Shown here piece after piece: positions 51,391 through 60,038 of a stretch of DNA of 64,000 nucleotides. The position numbers and the translations under genes were made by a program. Source of the DNA: JANQIO01 sp043585095 (GTDB lineage Bacteria > Pseudomonadota > Gammaproteobacteria > Pseudomonadales > Halieaceae); assembly GCA_043585095.1 (NCBI GenBank), contig CP121321.1, positions 3,472,001-3,536,000 of the forward strand, read 5' to 3'. The notes under the pieces were generated by a model that was not told the origin of the DNA, did no database searches, and saw nothing but the letters and a program-made list of their open reading frames with translations. Positions within the stretch are counted from its first letter, which is position 1, and each line of letters starts with the position of its first letter.

Positions 51391-52344
51391 TTACCGTGAA
51401 TTAAGTTGTTCTATTATACAGTCCATCAGCTGCCCGCCAATATCGGTATCGTAGGCGTCGTCGATCTCGCGAATACAGGTGGGGCTGGTGACGTTGATCT
51501 CTGTGAGGTAATCACCGATGACGTCCAGCCCCACGAAGTACAGCTGCTTTTCTTTCAGTGCCGGCGCGACTTGCTCGACAATCCACTTGTCGCGATCGCT
51601 GAGAGGCTGGGCAATCCCGTTGCCCCCCGCAGCAAGATTGCCGCGGTTTTCCCCGGCGAGCGGAACCCGCGCCAGGCAGTAGGGGACAGGCTCTCCGTTG
51701 ATAATAAGAATACGTTTGTCGCCATTGCTGATATCGGGCAGGAATCGCTGCGCCATGATGGTGGTGCGTCCGAAATTGGTCAGAGTTTCGAGGATAACGT
51801 TGAGGTTAGGATCCCTGGGTTTAACCCTGAATATATTGGAGCCGCCCATGCCGTCTAGCGGTTTGAAAATAACGTCTTCATGCTCAGCATAAAACCCCTT
51901 GAGGCGTTCGTTGTCCGCACTGACCAGCAAGGGCGGACAGCACTGGGGAAACTGGGTAGCAAACATCTTCTCATTACAGTCACGCAGGCTGGCGCAGCGG
52001 TTGACGATTAAGGTGCCGGCACGCTCGGCAACCTCAAGCATGTAAGTCGTGTAGATGTATTCATTGTCAAAAGGCGGGTCACGCCTCATCAGAATGACAT
52101 CGAGGTCGGACAGTGGCCGAGTTGCCGCATCGCCCAGGTCGTAAAAGTGATTAGGATCTTTGTGAACCGTGAGCGGCGTCATCGCCGCCATCGCGTCACC
52201 GCCATCCATAAAAAGGTCGGCGGGGGTCATATAGGACAGCGACCAATCGCGATCCTGGGCTGCCCAGAGCATGGCGAGCGTGCTGTCTTTTTTGTAGGTC
52301 ACATTTTCTATGGGGTCCATGACCACCCCGAGTTTGACTGTCAT
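51391..52344 (-). CDS. gshB: glutathione synthetase
   Basis: A 317-residue ATP-grasp ligase (E. coli 316) adding Gly to gamma-glutamylcysteine. VVMDPIENVTYKKDSTLAML opens it, then LMRRDPPFDNEYIYTTYML, VIFKPLDGMGGSNIFRV (ATP loop), RFLPDISNGDKRILIINGEP and LAGENRGNLAAGGNG, and VGLDVIGDYLTEINVTSPTC. It stands 13 bp upstream of the tonB-like gene. In Pseudomonas the pilGHIJ-chp genes lie beyond gshB; here an esterase gene follows instead. Confidence 0.97.
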   Translation of the reverse strand: MTVKLGVVMDPIENVTYKKDSTLAMLWAAQDRDWSLSYMTPADLFMDGGDAMAAMTPLTVHKDPNHFYDLGDAATRPLSDLDVILMRRDPPFDNEYIYTTYMLEVAERAGTLIVNRCASLRDCNEKMFATQFPQCCPPLLVSADNERLKGFYAEHEDVIFKPLDGMGGSNIFRVKPRDPNLNVILETLTNFGRTTIMAQRFLPDISNGDKRILIINGEPVPYCLARVPLAGENRGNLAAGGNGIAQPLSDRDKWIVEQVAPALKEKQLYFVGLDVIGDYLTEINVTSPTCIREIDDAYDTDIGGQLMDCIIEQLNSR

Positions 52345-52456
52345 CGCCGCTGCCTTGCATCAGAAAGAGCGGCTAAGGTAAGCAAAGGTCTGGTCAGGTG
52401 CAAGCTGGGCAGCCAGCGCCTACAATACCTCGACGTGATTCACTCCTCGAGAACCT

Positions 52457-53716
52457 ATGACCGCCTATCTGATTATCGCCATCCTGTTTGCCTCGTTTAC
52501 CGTCTGTGCCCTCGTTCAGGCACGGCGGCTAAAACTGGGTATTGTGCCCTGGTTCTTTGCTGGCTGGCTGGTCGGTGAGCTGGCGTGGGCACATCTGGTT
52601 TGGCAGCTGCTGCTGACCCTCCTTGTGGTGATGGCGGGCGGACTTGAAACCGCGGCCGGGCAATGGGGGGCGGGCGTTTTCATGCTGTCCTGGTTGGGCC
52701 TTGCGCGGCTTCACATCGCTTCATCCGACACCGCCGTTGTTGTCGAAAATGCATTGCGCGATGGACTCGGCAGCAATTATCGAGGGGATATCCCCCAGAG
52801 CCGGCAACATACTCTGGGCCCCGGCGTCGCCTCTTCGAGCTGGCTCAAGCCATTCCGTATGCATCGCCCCGGGGTGCGCGTGCATCGCGACATCGCCTAC
52901 GGTGAGCACGGCGATCGCAGTCATCTGGATATTTATCAGCCGGACCTGCCGCGCGAGGGTGGGTTTCCCATTCTGCTACAGGTGCACGGCGGCGGCTGGA
53001 CCATCGGTGATAAGCGACAGCAGGGCCTCCCGCTGATGTATCACCTGGCGCAGCGCGGCTGGCTGTGCGTCGCCTGCAATTATCGCTTGAGTCCATCGGC
53101 GACATTCCCCGACCATATTGTTGACGTTAAGCAGTGTCTCGCCTGGGTGCGCGAGCACTGTGCTGACTATGGCGGCAACCCGGACTTTATTGCCATTACG
53201 GGGGGCTCTGCGGGCGGTCACTTGTCGAGTTTGGCGGCATTGACAGCTGGGGAACCAAGTTTGCAGCCCGGTTTTGAAGATGCGGATACCAGCGTTCAGG
53301 CTGCGGTGCCGTTTTACGGCGTATACGATTTTCTGGACCGGGATCAGCTACGCGGAAATATGTCGGCCGAAGATATGTTGTCCAAGTATGTAATGAAAAC
53401 CCAGGCCCTCGACGACCGCGAGCGCTGGGATGTCGCTTCACCGATTAAACATGTATCCAGTGACGCGCCACCCTTTTACGTGATTCACGGCACCCACGAC
53501 TCGTTGGTCTGGGTGGAAGAGGCGCGCGCATTTGTAAATCGCTTGCGCGCCCACACCGACGAAGTGGTCGCCTACGCAGAGCTTCCCTACGCGCAACACG
53601 CGTTTGAGGTGTTCCACTCAGTTCGCACCGAGCACACCGTGCAAAGCGTCGCGGCATTTTTGGAATGGTGCCACGCACGTTGGCAGCTCACTGCGAGCGA
53701 GTCTCCGTCAGCGTGA
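52457..53716 (+). CDS. membrane-anchored alpha/beta hydrolase, HSL/esterase type
   Basis: A 419-residue protein with about three N-terminal hydrophobic segments (TAYLIIAILFASFTVCALV, LVWQLLLTLLVVMAGG, GVFMLSWLGLARL) and a C-terminal esterase domain. ILLQVHGGGWTIGDKRQQ holds the oxyanion HGGG, CNYRLSPSATFPDHIVDVKQCLAWV follows, FIAITGGSAGGHLSSLAAL the Ser nucleophile, and FYVIHGTHDSLVWVEEAR with AQHAFEVFHS the Asp/His. An ester or lipid substrate at the membrane is likely, but not known. It converges on the GNAT gene with a 29-bp overlap. Confidence 0.86.
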   Translation: MTAYLIIAILFASFTVCALVQARRLKLGIVPWFFAGWLVGELAWAHLVWQLLLTLLVVMAGGLETAAGQWGAGVFMLSWLGLARLHIASSDTAVVVENALRDGLGSNYRGDIPQSRQHTLGPGVASSSWLKPFRMHRPGVRVHRDIAYGEHGDRSHLDIYQPDLPREGGFPILLQVHGGGWTIGDKRQQGLPLMYHLAQRGWLCVACNYRLSPSATFPDHIVDVKQCLAWVREHCADYGGNPDFIAITGGSAGGHLSSLAALTAGEPSLQPGFEDADTSVQAAVPFYGVYDFLDRDQLRGNMSAEDMLSKYVMKTQALDDRERWDVASPIKHVSSDAPPFYVIHGTHDSLVWVEEARAFVNRLRAHTDEVVAYAELPYAQHAFEVFHSVRTEHTVQSVAAFLEWCHARWQLTASESPSA

Positions 53717-54188
53717 AACCACGGCGCTGATAGTTTGTCAGTGCTGCGGGATGGTCGAGGCTGCAGGTGTTAACCGTGACCTTGTTAGCACCCCAGGTCC
53801 AGGCTTCATCGATGGCTTGCTGCAACAGGTAGCTGCCTAAACCTCTGCCAATAAATCGCTGTGCCAGGCCGAAATAACAGATTTCTACACTCTGGTCCTG
53901 ACGCTTCTCAAGCTCAAAGTACCCGGCGAGGCTGCCATCGACCGTTGCCGTCCAGGTACGCAAGGAATCTCTCTCCACGTAATCGCGCCACTGTGCATCG
54001 GACCATAAGAGTTTGTCGGTCCAGTGCCAGGCCGCCCCGATCCAGGTGTACAGGAACTGGTTCACCGAAAACTGCGGGTGGCATGCTTCTTCAACGCGGA
54101 TGCCCGCTGGCGGCGACAGGTCTGGTGCAGGCGCAGGCTCCTTCATCTCCAGATACCAGACGGTCACGGGCTTACCTTTGTGCATCAC
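53688..54188 (-). CDS. GNAT family N-acetyltransferase
   Basis: A 166-residue acetyltransferase. The acetyl-CoA site is visible as GLAQRFIGRGLGSYLLQQAIDEAW (Q/RxxGxG/A motif RFIGRGLG), preceded by GYFELEKRQDQSVEICYFGL and followed by VTVNTCSLDHPAALTNYQRRGF. Substrate unknown. It ends the minus-strand run headed by sahR, 15 bp after the thioesterase gene, and its 3' end overlaps the convergent esterase gene. Confidence 0.88.
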   Translation of the reverse strand: MMHKGKPVTVWYLEMKEPAPAPDLSPPAGIRVEEACHPQFSVNQFLYTWIGAAWHWTDKLLWSDAQWRDYVERDSLRTWTATVDGSLAGYFELEKRQDQSVEICYFGLAQRFIGRGLGSYLLQQAIDEAWTWGANKVTVNTCSLDHPAALTNYQRRGFTLTETRSQ

Positions 54189-54203
54189 AAGCCTGACAAT
54201 GTC

Positions 54204-54635
54204 TTAGCCGCGCAGTAGTTTGGCAGTTGCGGTGGCTGTCGCTGTCAGGGTGCCATCCTCCGCAAACAGCTCGCCGTCGAGAAAAGCGAGTTTATAGGCC
54301 AACTTGCGAATAGTGCCCTCACAGATAAAGCGGCCTGCGAGAGAAGGCTCTAAAAAGCTGGTTTTAATTTCCAGCGTGGCCAGACCTTTCACGTCAGGTG
54401 CCTGACAAAACACGGCATGCGACATTGACGCGTCGAGCATAGCCGTAACGATGCCGCCCTGAACAACGTTTTCAGAGTGGCATAGGCTGCGGTCAATATC
54501 AAAGTGGAAGCGGCAGCGTCCCGCTTCAATATCCAGCTCCACCACCTCGCCCTTAAGAGTGTGAATTATGGCGGGCCGGTGTGCGTTCATGCCCTCGATA
54601 ATGGCGGCGGTATCGGTCAACGGAAATCTCCCCAT
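54204..54635 (-). CDS. PaaI-type hotdog thioesterase
   Basis: A 143-residue PaaI/YbgC-like thioesterase. SLCHSENVVQGGIVTAMLDASMSHAVF is the hotdog helix with the catalytic region, and LATLEIKTSFLEPSLAGRFICEG the following strands. Substrate (an acyl- or aryl-CoA) is unknown. It starts 19 bp inside the end of rsmE, so it is translationally coupled to it, in the run sahR-metK-ahcY-metF-rsmE. Confidence 0.86.
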   Translation of the reverse strand: MGRFPLTDTAAIIEGMNAHRPAIIHTLKGEVVELDIEAGRCRFHFDIDRSLCHSENVVQGGIVTAMLDASMSHAVFCQAPDVKGLATLEIKTSFLEPSLAGRFICEGTIRKLAYKLAFLDGELFAEDGTLTATATATAKLLRG

Positions 54636-55360
54636 TCATATTGCATTAAGCTCAGGATTGCCACGGGCGCGGTTTCGGTCCGCATCACGCGTGGCCCCAG
54701 GGTCAGGGGCATAAAGCCCTGTTGTTCTGCCAGCGAGATCTCAGTTTCGCTAAGGCCACCTTCCGGTCCGATCAAAAGCGCAACATGTTTGGGTTGCTCA
54801 TCGTTTGGCGTAAGCGACTGCTGGCCGCGGTGGTGTAATACAAAGCGGGTGTCTGCGTCAGCCTGCGGCGCCCAGTCTGCCAGGTTCATCGCCGTGTTGA
54901 GTGTCGGCAATCGATTGCGTCCGCACTGCTCGCAGGCACTGATCATGACCTGCTGCCAATGACGCTGTTTCTTGCTCAGCCGTTCACCTTGCAGCTTGCC
55001 TTCGCTGCGTTCGCTAAAAAGGGGAATTACTCGGCTTACGCCCAACTCGGTGCTTTTCTGCAGGGCATAATCCATGCGATCTCCCCGACTGATGCACAAA
55101 CCCAGTGTTGTTTCGAGCGGTGATTCACGGTCGATGTTATGAAACTGGCCGATACCGACGCGCAAATCCCGTCGGCCCGCGTTGAGTATAGTCGCAATGT
55201 ATTCGCCGCCCTCGCCGTTAAATAAGCGAATAGTGGCGCCCGACTTTAAGCGCAGCGCGCTGAGAATATGACGGGCAAGGTCGGGCTCAAGCTCTAGCTC
55301 TTGCCCGGTTGTTAATGCCTGTACGGTAAAGAACCGGGGCGCTTCAAGCGGCGCTTTCAT
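54617..55360 (-). CDS. rsmE: 16S rRNA (uracil(1498)-N3)-methyltransferase
   Basis: A 247-residue SPOUT methyltransferase. PRFFTVQALTTGQELELEPDLARHILSALRLKSGATIRLFNGEG is the N-terminal PUA-like region (shown here in part), KSTELGVSRVIPLFSERSE and ACEQCGRNRLP follow, and the SAM knot reads LLIGPEGGLSETEISLAEQQGF with LGPRVMRTETAPVAILSLMQ. It overlaps metF by 17 bases. As a SAM user it fits the methyl-cycle run it belongs to. Confidence 0.95.
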   Translation of the reverse strand: MKAPLEAPRFFTVQALTTGQELELEPDLARHILSALRLKSGATIRLFNGEGGEYIATILNAGRRDLRVGIGQFHNIDRESPLETTLGLCISRGDRMDYALQKSTELGVSRVIPLFSERSEGKLQGERLSKKQRHWQQVMISACEQCGRNRLPTLNTAMNLADWAPQADADTRFVLHHRGQQSLTPNDEQPKHVALLIGPEGGLSETEISLAEQQGFMPLTLGPRVMRTETAPVAILSLMQYEWGDFR

Positions 55361-56222
55361 GCCCGGAGGAAGCAGTTTTGGCTGCGTCGCCTAACCCTAA
55401 GTTGTGATACAGCGTTCTCACTGGTTCCAGCTGATTCATTGTGTAGAAGTGAATACCCGGACAGCCATTGTCCAGCAGGGTCTGACAGAGCTGGGTGACC
55501 ACGTCCATGCCGAAAGCGCGGATGCTCTCGGTGTCGTCACCGAAGCCTTCCATTCTTTGGCAAATCCAGCGCGGGATTTCTGCACCGCAGTTTCGTGAGA
55601 AGCGTGCGAGGTTTTCGTAGTTGGTGATGGGCATGACGCCCGCCAGAATAGGCTGGTCGATACCTGCGGCGATACAGCGATCCAGGTAGTAGAAGTAGGC
55701 GTCAACGTTATAAAAATACTGTGTGATCGCCACGTTCGCTCCGGCGTCAAACTTCGCCTTCAGGTAGTGGACATCACTGTTATAGCTAGTCGACTCCGGG
55801 TGGATCTCTGGGTAAGCGCCAACGGCAATGCGGAAATGATCGCCCGTGCGCTCGCGGATAAACTCAACCAGCTCACTGGCATACACCAGTTGAGTGCGAC
55901 CGCCCATGCCCGATGGCATGTCGCCGCGCAGGGCGACGACATGATTCACGCCCAGTTCGACGTAGCGGTCCAGCAATTCGCCAACGCTGTCGTGGCTGTC
56001 ACCGCCAAAGCTGAGGTGTGGAGCGATAGTTGCCCCGGACTCGGTAATCGCGCTGACAATGTCATAAGTGTTGTCGCGGGTGGAGCCACCCGCACCATAG
56101 GTGCAGGAAAAGAACGCGGGGTTCAGTGCCTGCAATGCTGGCTGGGTGGTCTCCAGCAGCTTTTTCCGTCCCTCTTCCGTTTTGGGGGGGAAGAATTCAA
56201 AGCTGATATTGGCCTGCGACAT
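55344..56222 (-). CDS. metF: 5,10-methylenetetrahydrofolate reductase
   Basis: A 292-residue FAD enzyme (E. coli 296) producing methyl-THF for methionine synthesis. ISFEFFPPKTEEGRKKLLET opens it, SCTYGAGGSTRDNT follows, HVVALRGDMPSGMG is the folate/FAD block, and ITQYFYNVDAYFYYLDRC and GVMPITNY the barrel strands. It is nine bases after ahcY. In the SahR regulons described for proteobacteria metF is a core member. Confidence 0.97.
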   Translation of the reverse strand: MSQANISFEFFPPKTEEGRKKLLETTQPALQALNPAFFSCTYGAGGSTRDNTYDIVSAITESGATIAPHLSFGGDSHDSVGELLDRYVELGVNHVVALRGDMPSGMGGRTQLVYASELVEFIRERTGDHFRIAVGAYPEIHPESTSYNSDVHYLKAKFDAGANVAITQYFYNVDAYFYYLDRCIAAGIDQPILAGVMPITNYENLARFSRNCGAEIPRWICQRMEGFGDDTESIRAFGMDVVTQLCQTLLDNGCPGIHFYTMNQLEPVRTLYHNLGLGDAAKTASSGHESAA

Positions 56223-56231
56223 GGTTCTTTC

Positions 56232-57614
56232 CTAGTACTTGTAGCTGTCTGGTTTGAACGGGCCTTCGACTTTAACGCCGATGTAGTCAGCCTGTTCCGT
56301 TGTCAGCTTGGTCATAACACCGCTGAAGCCGCGCACCATGTGTGCTGCAACTTCCTCGTCCAGCTTCTTCGGCAACACTTCTACCGTGATGGCGCCGGGC
56401 TTCATGTCGGCTTCCAGATCGGCGAAGCGACGCTCATACAGGTAGATTTGTGCCAACACCTGATTGGCGAAGGAGCCGTCCATAATGCGAGAGGGGTGAC
56501 CCGTTGCGTTGCCCAGATTCACCAGGCGGCCTTCGGCGAGCAACAGCAGGTGATCGTTGCTGGCGCGGTCGCGGTACACAAGGTGCACCTGCGGCTTAAC
56601 TTCTTCCCACTCCCAGTTTTCACGCATGAATGCGGTGTCGATTTCGTTGTCGAAGTGGCCGATGTTACAAACCACCGCGCCCGACTTCAGCGCGCGCAGC
56701 ACTTCTTTGTCGCAGACGTTGTAGTTGCCCGTTGCCGTACAGAGCAGGTCGGTCTTGCCCAACAGCTCTTTGTTAACACCCAGGCTGCGGTCTCCGTCGA
56801 TATAGGCGGAAACCAGTTCGTAGCCATCCATACAAGCTTGCATGGCACAGATCGGATCGACCTCGGCAACGCGCACGATCATGCCTTCCTGGCGCAGCGA
56901 TTGAGCGGAGCCCTTGCCGACGTCGCCGTAACCGATAACCAGGGCCTGCTTGCCTGACATCAAGTGGTCGGTGGCGCGTTTGATGGCGTCATTGAGGCTG
57001 TGACGACAGCCGTACTTGTTGTCGTTTTTGCTCTTGGTAATAGAGTCATTGACGTTGATAGCCGGGACTTTCAAGGTGCCCGCAGCCATCATTTCCAGCA
57101 GGCGGTGTACGCCTGTTGTGGTTTCTTCAGTGATGCCGTGAATGGATTCCAGCATTTCAGGATATTTTTCGTGCAGCATGCCGGTGAGGTCACCGCCGTC
57201 ATCCAGGATCATGTTGGCGTCCCAGGGATTGCCGTCCTTGAGGATGGTCTGCTCGATGCACCACTCGTATTCTTCTTCGGTTTCGCCCTTCCAGGCGAAT
57301 ACTGGAGTGCCGCTGGCGGCAATCGCTGCAGCGGCGTGATCCTGCGTAGAAAAGATGTTGCAGGAAGACCAACGTACTTCAGCGCCCAGGGCTTCGAGCG
57401 TCTCGATCAGTACGGCGGTTTGTATGGTCATGTGGATGCAACCCAAAATCTTTGCGCCAGCCAAAGGCTGCTTGGCGGCGTATTTTTCACGCATCGCCAT
57501 CAGTGCTGGCATTTCACCCTCTGCAATTGAGATTTCGCGACGACCCCAGCCGGCCAGATTGATATCGGCGACCTTATAGTCAGTTACGGTTTCGATTTTT
57601 TCTGCGGTGCTCAT
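56232..57614 (-). CDS. ahcY: S-adenosylhomocysteine hydrolase
   Basis: A 460-residue NAD-dependent enzyme that splits SAH to adenosine and homocysteine, closing the methyl cycle. Conserved: WGRREISIAEGEMPALMA, GCIHMTIQTAVLIETL, WSSCNIFSTQDHAAAAI, DDGGDLTGMLHEKYPEM, VIGYGDVGKGSAQSLRQEG (NAD) and FKPDSYKY at the end, the signature of bacterial enzymes. It sits 13 bp after metK and starts the metF pair. No SAH riboswitch was found upstream. Confidence 0.97.
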   Translation of the reverse strand: MSTAEKIETVTDYKVADINLAGWGRREISIAEGEMPALMAMREKYAAKQPLAGAKILGCIHMTIQTAVLIETLEALGAEVRWSSCNIFSTQDHAAAAIAASGTPVFAWKGETEEEYEWCIEQTILKDGNPWDANMILDDGGDLTGMLHEKYPEMLESIHGITEETTTGVHRLLEMMAAGTLKVPAINVNDSITKSKNDNKYGCRHSLNDAIKRATDHLMSGKQALVIGYGDVGKGSAQSLRQEGMIVRVAEVDPICAMQACMDGYELVSAYIDGDRSLGVNKELLGKTDLLCTATGNYNVCDKEVLRALKSGAVVCNIGHFDNEIDTAFMRENWEWEEVKPQVHLVYRDRASNDHLLLLAEGRLVNLGNATGHPSRIMDGSFANQVLAQIYLYERRFADLEADMKPGAITVEVLPKKLDEEVAAHMVRGFSGVMTKLTTEQADYIGVKVEGPFKPDSYKY

Positions 57615-57627
57615 AGTGTTTCTCTCC

Positions 57628-58782
57628 TTACGCGGATGCTTTCAGGGCATCGGCTTTGTCAGTCTTTTCCCAGGTGAATTCAGGTTCTTCGCGGCCAAAA
57701 TGTCCGTAGGCTGCAGTTTTGCGGTAAATCGGGCGCTTCAGGTCCAGCATTTCAACCAGGCCGCGTGGGCGTAGGTCGAAGTGCTCACGCACTAGCTCGA
57801 CAATGCGTGTTTCCGGAACGGTGGCAGTGCCAAATGTGTTAACCGAGATCGACGTTGGTTCGGCCACGCCGATGGCATAGGACACCTGTATTTCACAGCG
57901 CTCGGCAAGTCCAGCGGCGACGATATTTTTGGCGACATAGCGGCCCGCGTAAGCGGCGCTGCGATCAACCTTGGATGGGTCCTTACCTGAGAACGCACCG
58001 CCGCCATGACGCGCCATACCACCGTAGGTATCGACGATGATCTTACGCCCCGTCAGGCCGCAGTCGCCCAGAGGCCCACCGATAATGAACTGGCCGGTGG
58101 GGTTGATATGGTAGCGCGTGCCCTCGTGCAGCCATTCTGCTGGCAGAACCTCCTGAATGATCAAGTCCATTACCGCGGTTTCGATATCAGCCTGGCTGAC
58201 GCCGGGATCGTGCTGCGTGGACAGCACTACTGCGTCAATAGCAACCGGAGTGTTGCCTTCGTAGCGCAGTGACACCTGGCTTTTTGCATCGGGGCGCAGC
58301 CACGGCAGCGTGCCATCTTTGCGCAGTTTCGCCTGACGCTCGACCAGACGGTGCGAGTAATAAATCGGTGCGGGCATCAACACAGAGGTTTCGTTGGACG
58401 CATAGCCAAACATAAGGCCCTGATCGCCGGCGCCCTGCTCTTTGTCTTCGCCCTCATCAACGCCCATAGCAATATCGGGTGACTGTTTGCCGATGGCGTT
58501 TAGAACCGCACAGGAATTTCCGTCGAAGCCGACATCTGAGCTGTCGTAGCCAATGTCCAGAATCACCTGCCGGACGATTTCTTCCAACTCTACGTAAGTC
58601 GATGTGGTCACTTCGCCGGCAATCACCGCCATACCCGTCTTGACCAGGGTCTCGACCGCCACGCGACCGTTGGGGTCGTCCACCAGAATAGCGTCCAATA
58701 CGGCATCGGAGATCTGATCAGCCATTTTATCCGGATGGCCCTCAGAGACCGATTCGGAGGTGAATAGGGAGTATTCGCTCAT
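57628..58782 (-). CDS. metK: S-adenosylmethionine synthetase
   Basis: A 384-residue MetK (E. coli 384). LFTSESVSEGHPDKMADQISDAVLD opens it, EDKEQGAGDQGLMFGYA is the first signature and GGGAFSGKDPSKVDRSAAYAGRY the second. It makes SAM from methionine and ATP. Its start overlaps the sahR stop by 4 bases, and ahcY follows after 13 bases, so the cycle enzymes are cotranscribed with their regulator. Confidence 0.98.
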   Translation of the reverse strand: MSEYSLFTSESVSEGHPDKMADQISDAVLDAILVDDPNGRVAVETLVKTGMAVIAGEVTTSTYVELEEIVRQVILDIGYDSSDVGFDGNSCAVLNAIGKQSPDIAMGVDEGEDKEQGAGDQGLMFGYASNETSVLMPAPIYYSHRLVERQAKLRKDGTLPWLRPDAKSQVSLRYEGNTPVAIDAVVLSTQHDPGVSQADIETAVMDLIIQEVLPAEWLHEGTRYHINPTGQFIIGGPLGDCGLTGRKIIVDTYGGMARHGGGAFSGKDPSKVDRSAAYAGRYVAKNIVAAGLAERCEIQVSYAIGVAEPTSISVNTFGTATVPETRIVELVREHFDLRPRGLVEMLDLKRPIYRKTAAYGHFGREEPEFTWEKTDKADALKASA

Positions 58783-59822
58783 TGTGCGTTCCTTACTGAA
58801 AGTGTGTGGTGGCCAAACAGGCGCACCTGTACCTGAAATCCATTGCGTTGCGCCAAATAGATGCCGGCAATCTCGGCCAGTCCGGCGTTATTAGCCCAGC
58901 CGGCGAGCTCGTCGGGATCAAATCCCAGCCAAAGATCACCACAGGCGTCCCGCGCCCAATCCTGATCGTGTTGGCAGAGATCGGTGATCAACAACACGCC
59001 TTCGGGTGCCAAACACCGTGACAAGTCTTGAACGACGCTGGCAGGCGATGGCGTATGGTGCAGCACCATGTTGACCACGATGCAGTCGGCCTGCACTGCA
59101 TCCAATCGACTGTTGCGGGTATCGCCGTGTACATACTCAATATTGCTCAAGCCCAATGATGCGGTGCGTGACCGCGCCTGCGCGAGCATCTCTTGTGCTG
59201 TATCGAGCGCGATGACTTGCTCAAAGGTAGCGCTTAAGTGAGGTAGCAGGGCACCGTCACCGGGGCCAATTTCCAGCGCGACACGACGCTGCGCCAGATT
59301 AGCATCGGTGAGTGTGTCGGTAACGGTCTCAGCGTATTGTTCGTAGCTGGCAATCAAGTCCTGTTGGGCGCGAAATTTCTCGGCATTTTGTGCAAAGAAG
59401 GCTCTGGAGGATGCTACGCGCTCTGCGCTCAGGTCTGCCAGTCTGCCGACCAGGAGGTCGTCCAGCGGCAGATTGTCGACAGTGTTTAGCAAGCCCGCCT
59501 GAAAAAGCCCTGAGTCGGCGCTCAGGTCAGGTACGGCGCGCCGGTAGTAGATGGAATTGCCCTCTCGGCGACGTGTCACCAGTCCGGCGTTGGCCATAAC
59601 TTTTAAGTGGTGACTTAGCGCGGGCTGGCGCATGTCTAGCAGGGAGCAAAGCTCTTGCACAGCCAGCGAGTCCTGGCGGAGTAACTGCAGGATTTGCAGG
59701 CGCAGGGGATCGCCGCTGGCCTTGCACAGGCTGGCGAGCTGTTCGGTGGCGATCTGGGGGCTGCGCTTGTCGCCTTCGCTGGCCGAGTCGGCCCTATCGC
59801 GCGCCTGCCTGTCTGCGAGCAT
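58779..59822 (-). CDS. sahR: ArsR-family regulator with methyltransferase domain, probable SahR
   Basis: A 347-residue two-domain protein. The N-terminus has an ArsR-type winged helix (ASLCKASGDPLRLQILQLL, DMRQPALSHHLKVMANAGLV, with the recognition helix PALSHHLKVM). From about residue 170 a class I methyltransferase fold follows (VALEIGPGDGALLPHLS, VVNMVLHHTPSPASV). An ArsR regulator of the SAM cycle, SahR, is known to sense SAH and to control ahcY, metF and metK; the gene order here matches, but the name is inferred. No SD precedes the ATG 59822 and promoter spacing predicts a nearly leaderless mRNA. Confidence 0.78.
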   Translation of the reverse strand: MLADRQARDRADSASEGDKRSPQIATEQLASLCKASGDPLRLQILQLLRQDSLAVQELCSLLDMRQPALSHHLKVMANAGLVTRRREGNSIYYRRAVPDLSADSGLFQAGLLNTVDNLPLDDLLVGRLADLSAERVASSRAFFAQNAEKFRAQQDLIASYEQYAETVTDTLTDANLAQRRVALEIGPGDGALLPHLSATFEQVIALDTAQEMLAQARSRTASLGLSNIEYVHGDTRNSRLDAVQADCIVVNMVLHHTPSPASVVQDLSRCLAPEGVLLITDLCQHDQDWARDACGDLWLGFDPDELAGWANNAGLAEIAGIYLAQRNGFQVQVRLFGHHTLSVRNAQ

Positions 59823-59849
59823 GGCGCGAGAGTCTAGCAGAATCGATAT

Positions 59850-59873
59850 CTATATCAAAATATTTTGATATAG
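59850..59873. promoter_or_regulatory. 24-bp perfect palindrome, probable SahR operator
   Basis: Positions 59850-59873 read the same on both strands (arm CTATATCAAAAT). It lies 28 bases upstream of the sahR ATG. On the minus strand its right half supplies TTGATA (59858-59853) as a -35, and TAGACT (59836-59831) is a -10 at 16 bases spacing, so a bound dimer would cover the -35. A further GATATC half-site-like stretch adjoins it (59845-59850). Confidence 0.75.
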
Positions 59874-60038
59874 CTTTGTCCGAGGCGAAATATAGCTCGA
59901 TAGCCTGTCGGACCCGCTTTTAGAACAGCTCTGCAATGTGGCAAAAAACCTGCTGTATCGAGCGGTTTCGTTGCCGAACGATGCGGGTTACGAGAGAATA
60001 GCGCACCTTTTTCAAGCCGCTCTCACAGGAGTCTCTGA

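Noticed and set aside
55767..56957. 396-codon open frame on the plus strand
   Set aside because: It lies wholly antisense to metF and ahcY. Its translation has no domain I recognise and reflects the codon bias of the real genes.
57600..57640. SAH or SAM riboswitch upstream of ahcY or metK
   Set aside because: The gaps are only 13 bp and a 4-bp overlap, leaving no room for an aptamer.
59879..59913. GTCCGA/TCGGAC inverted pair as a second operator upstream of tktA
   Set aside because: The arms are six bases and 23 bases apart, not above chance expectation.
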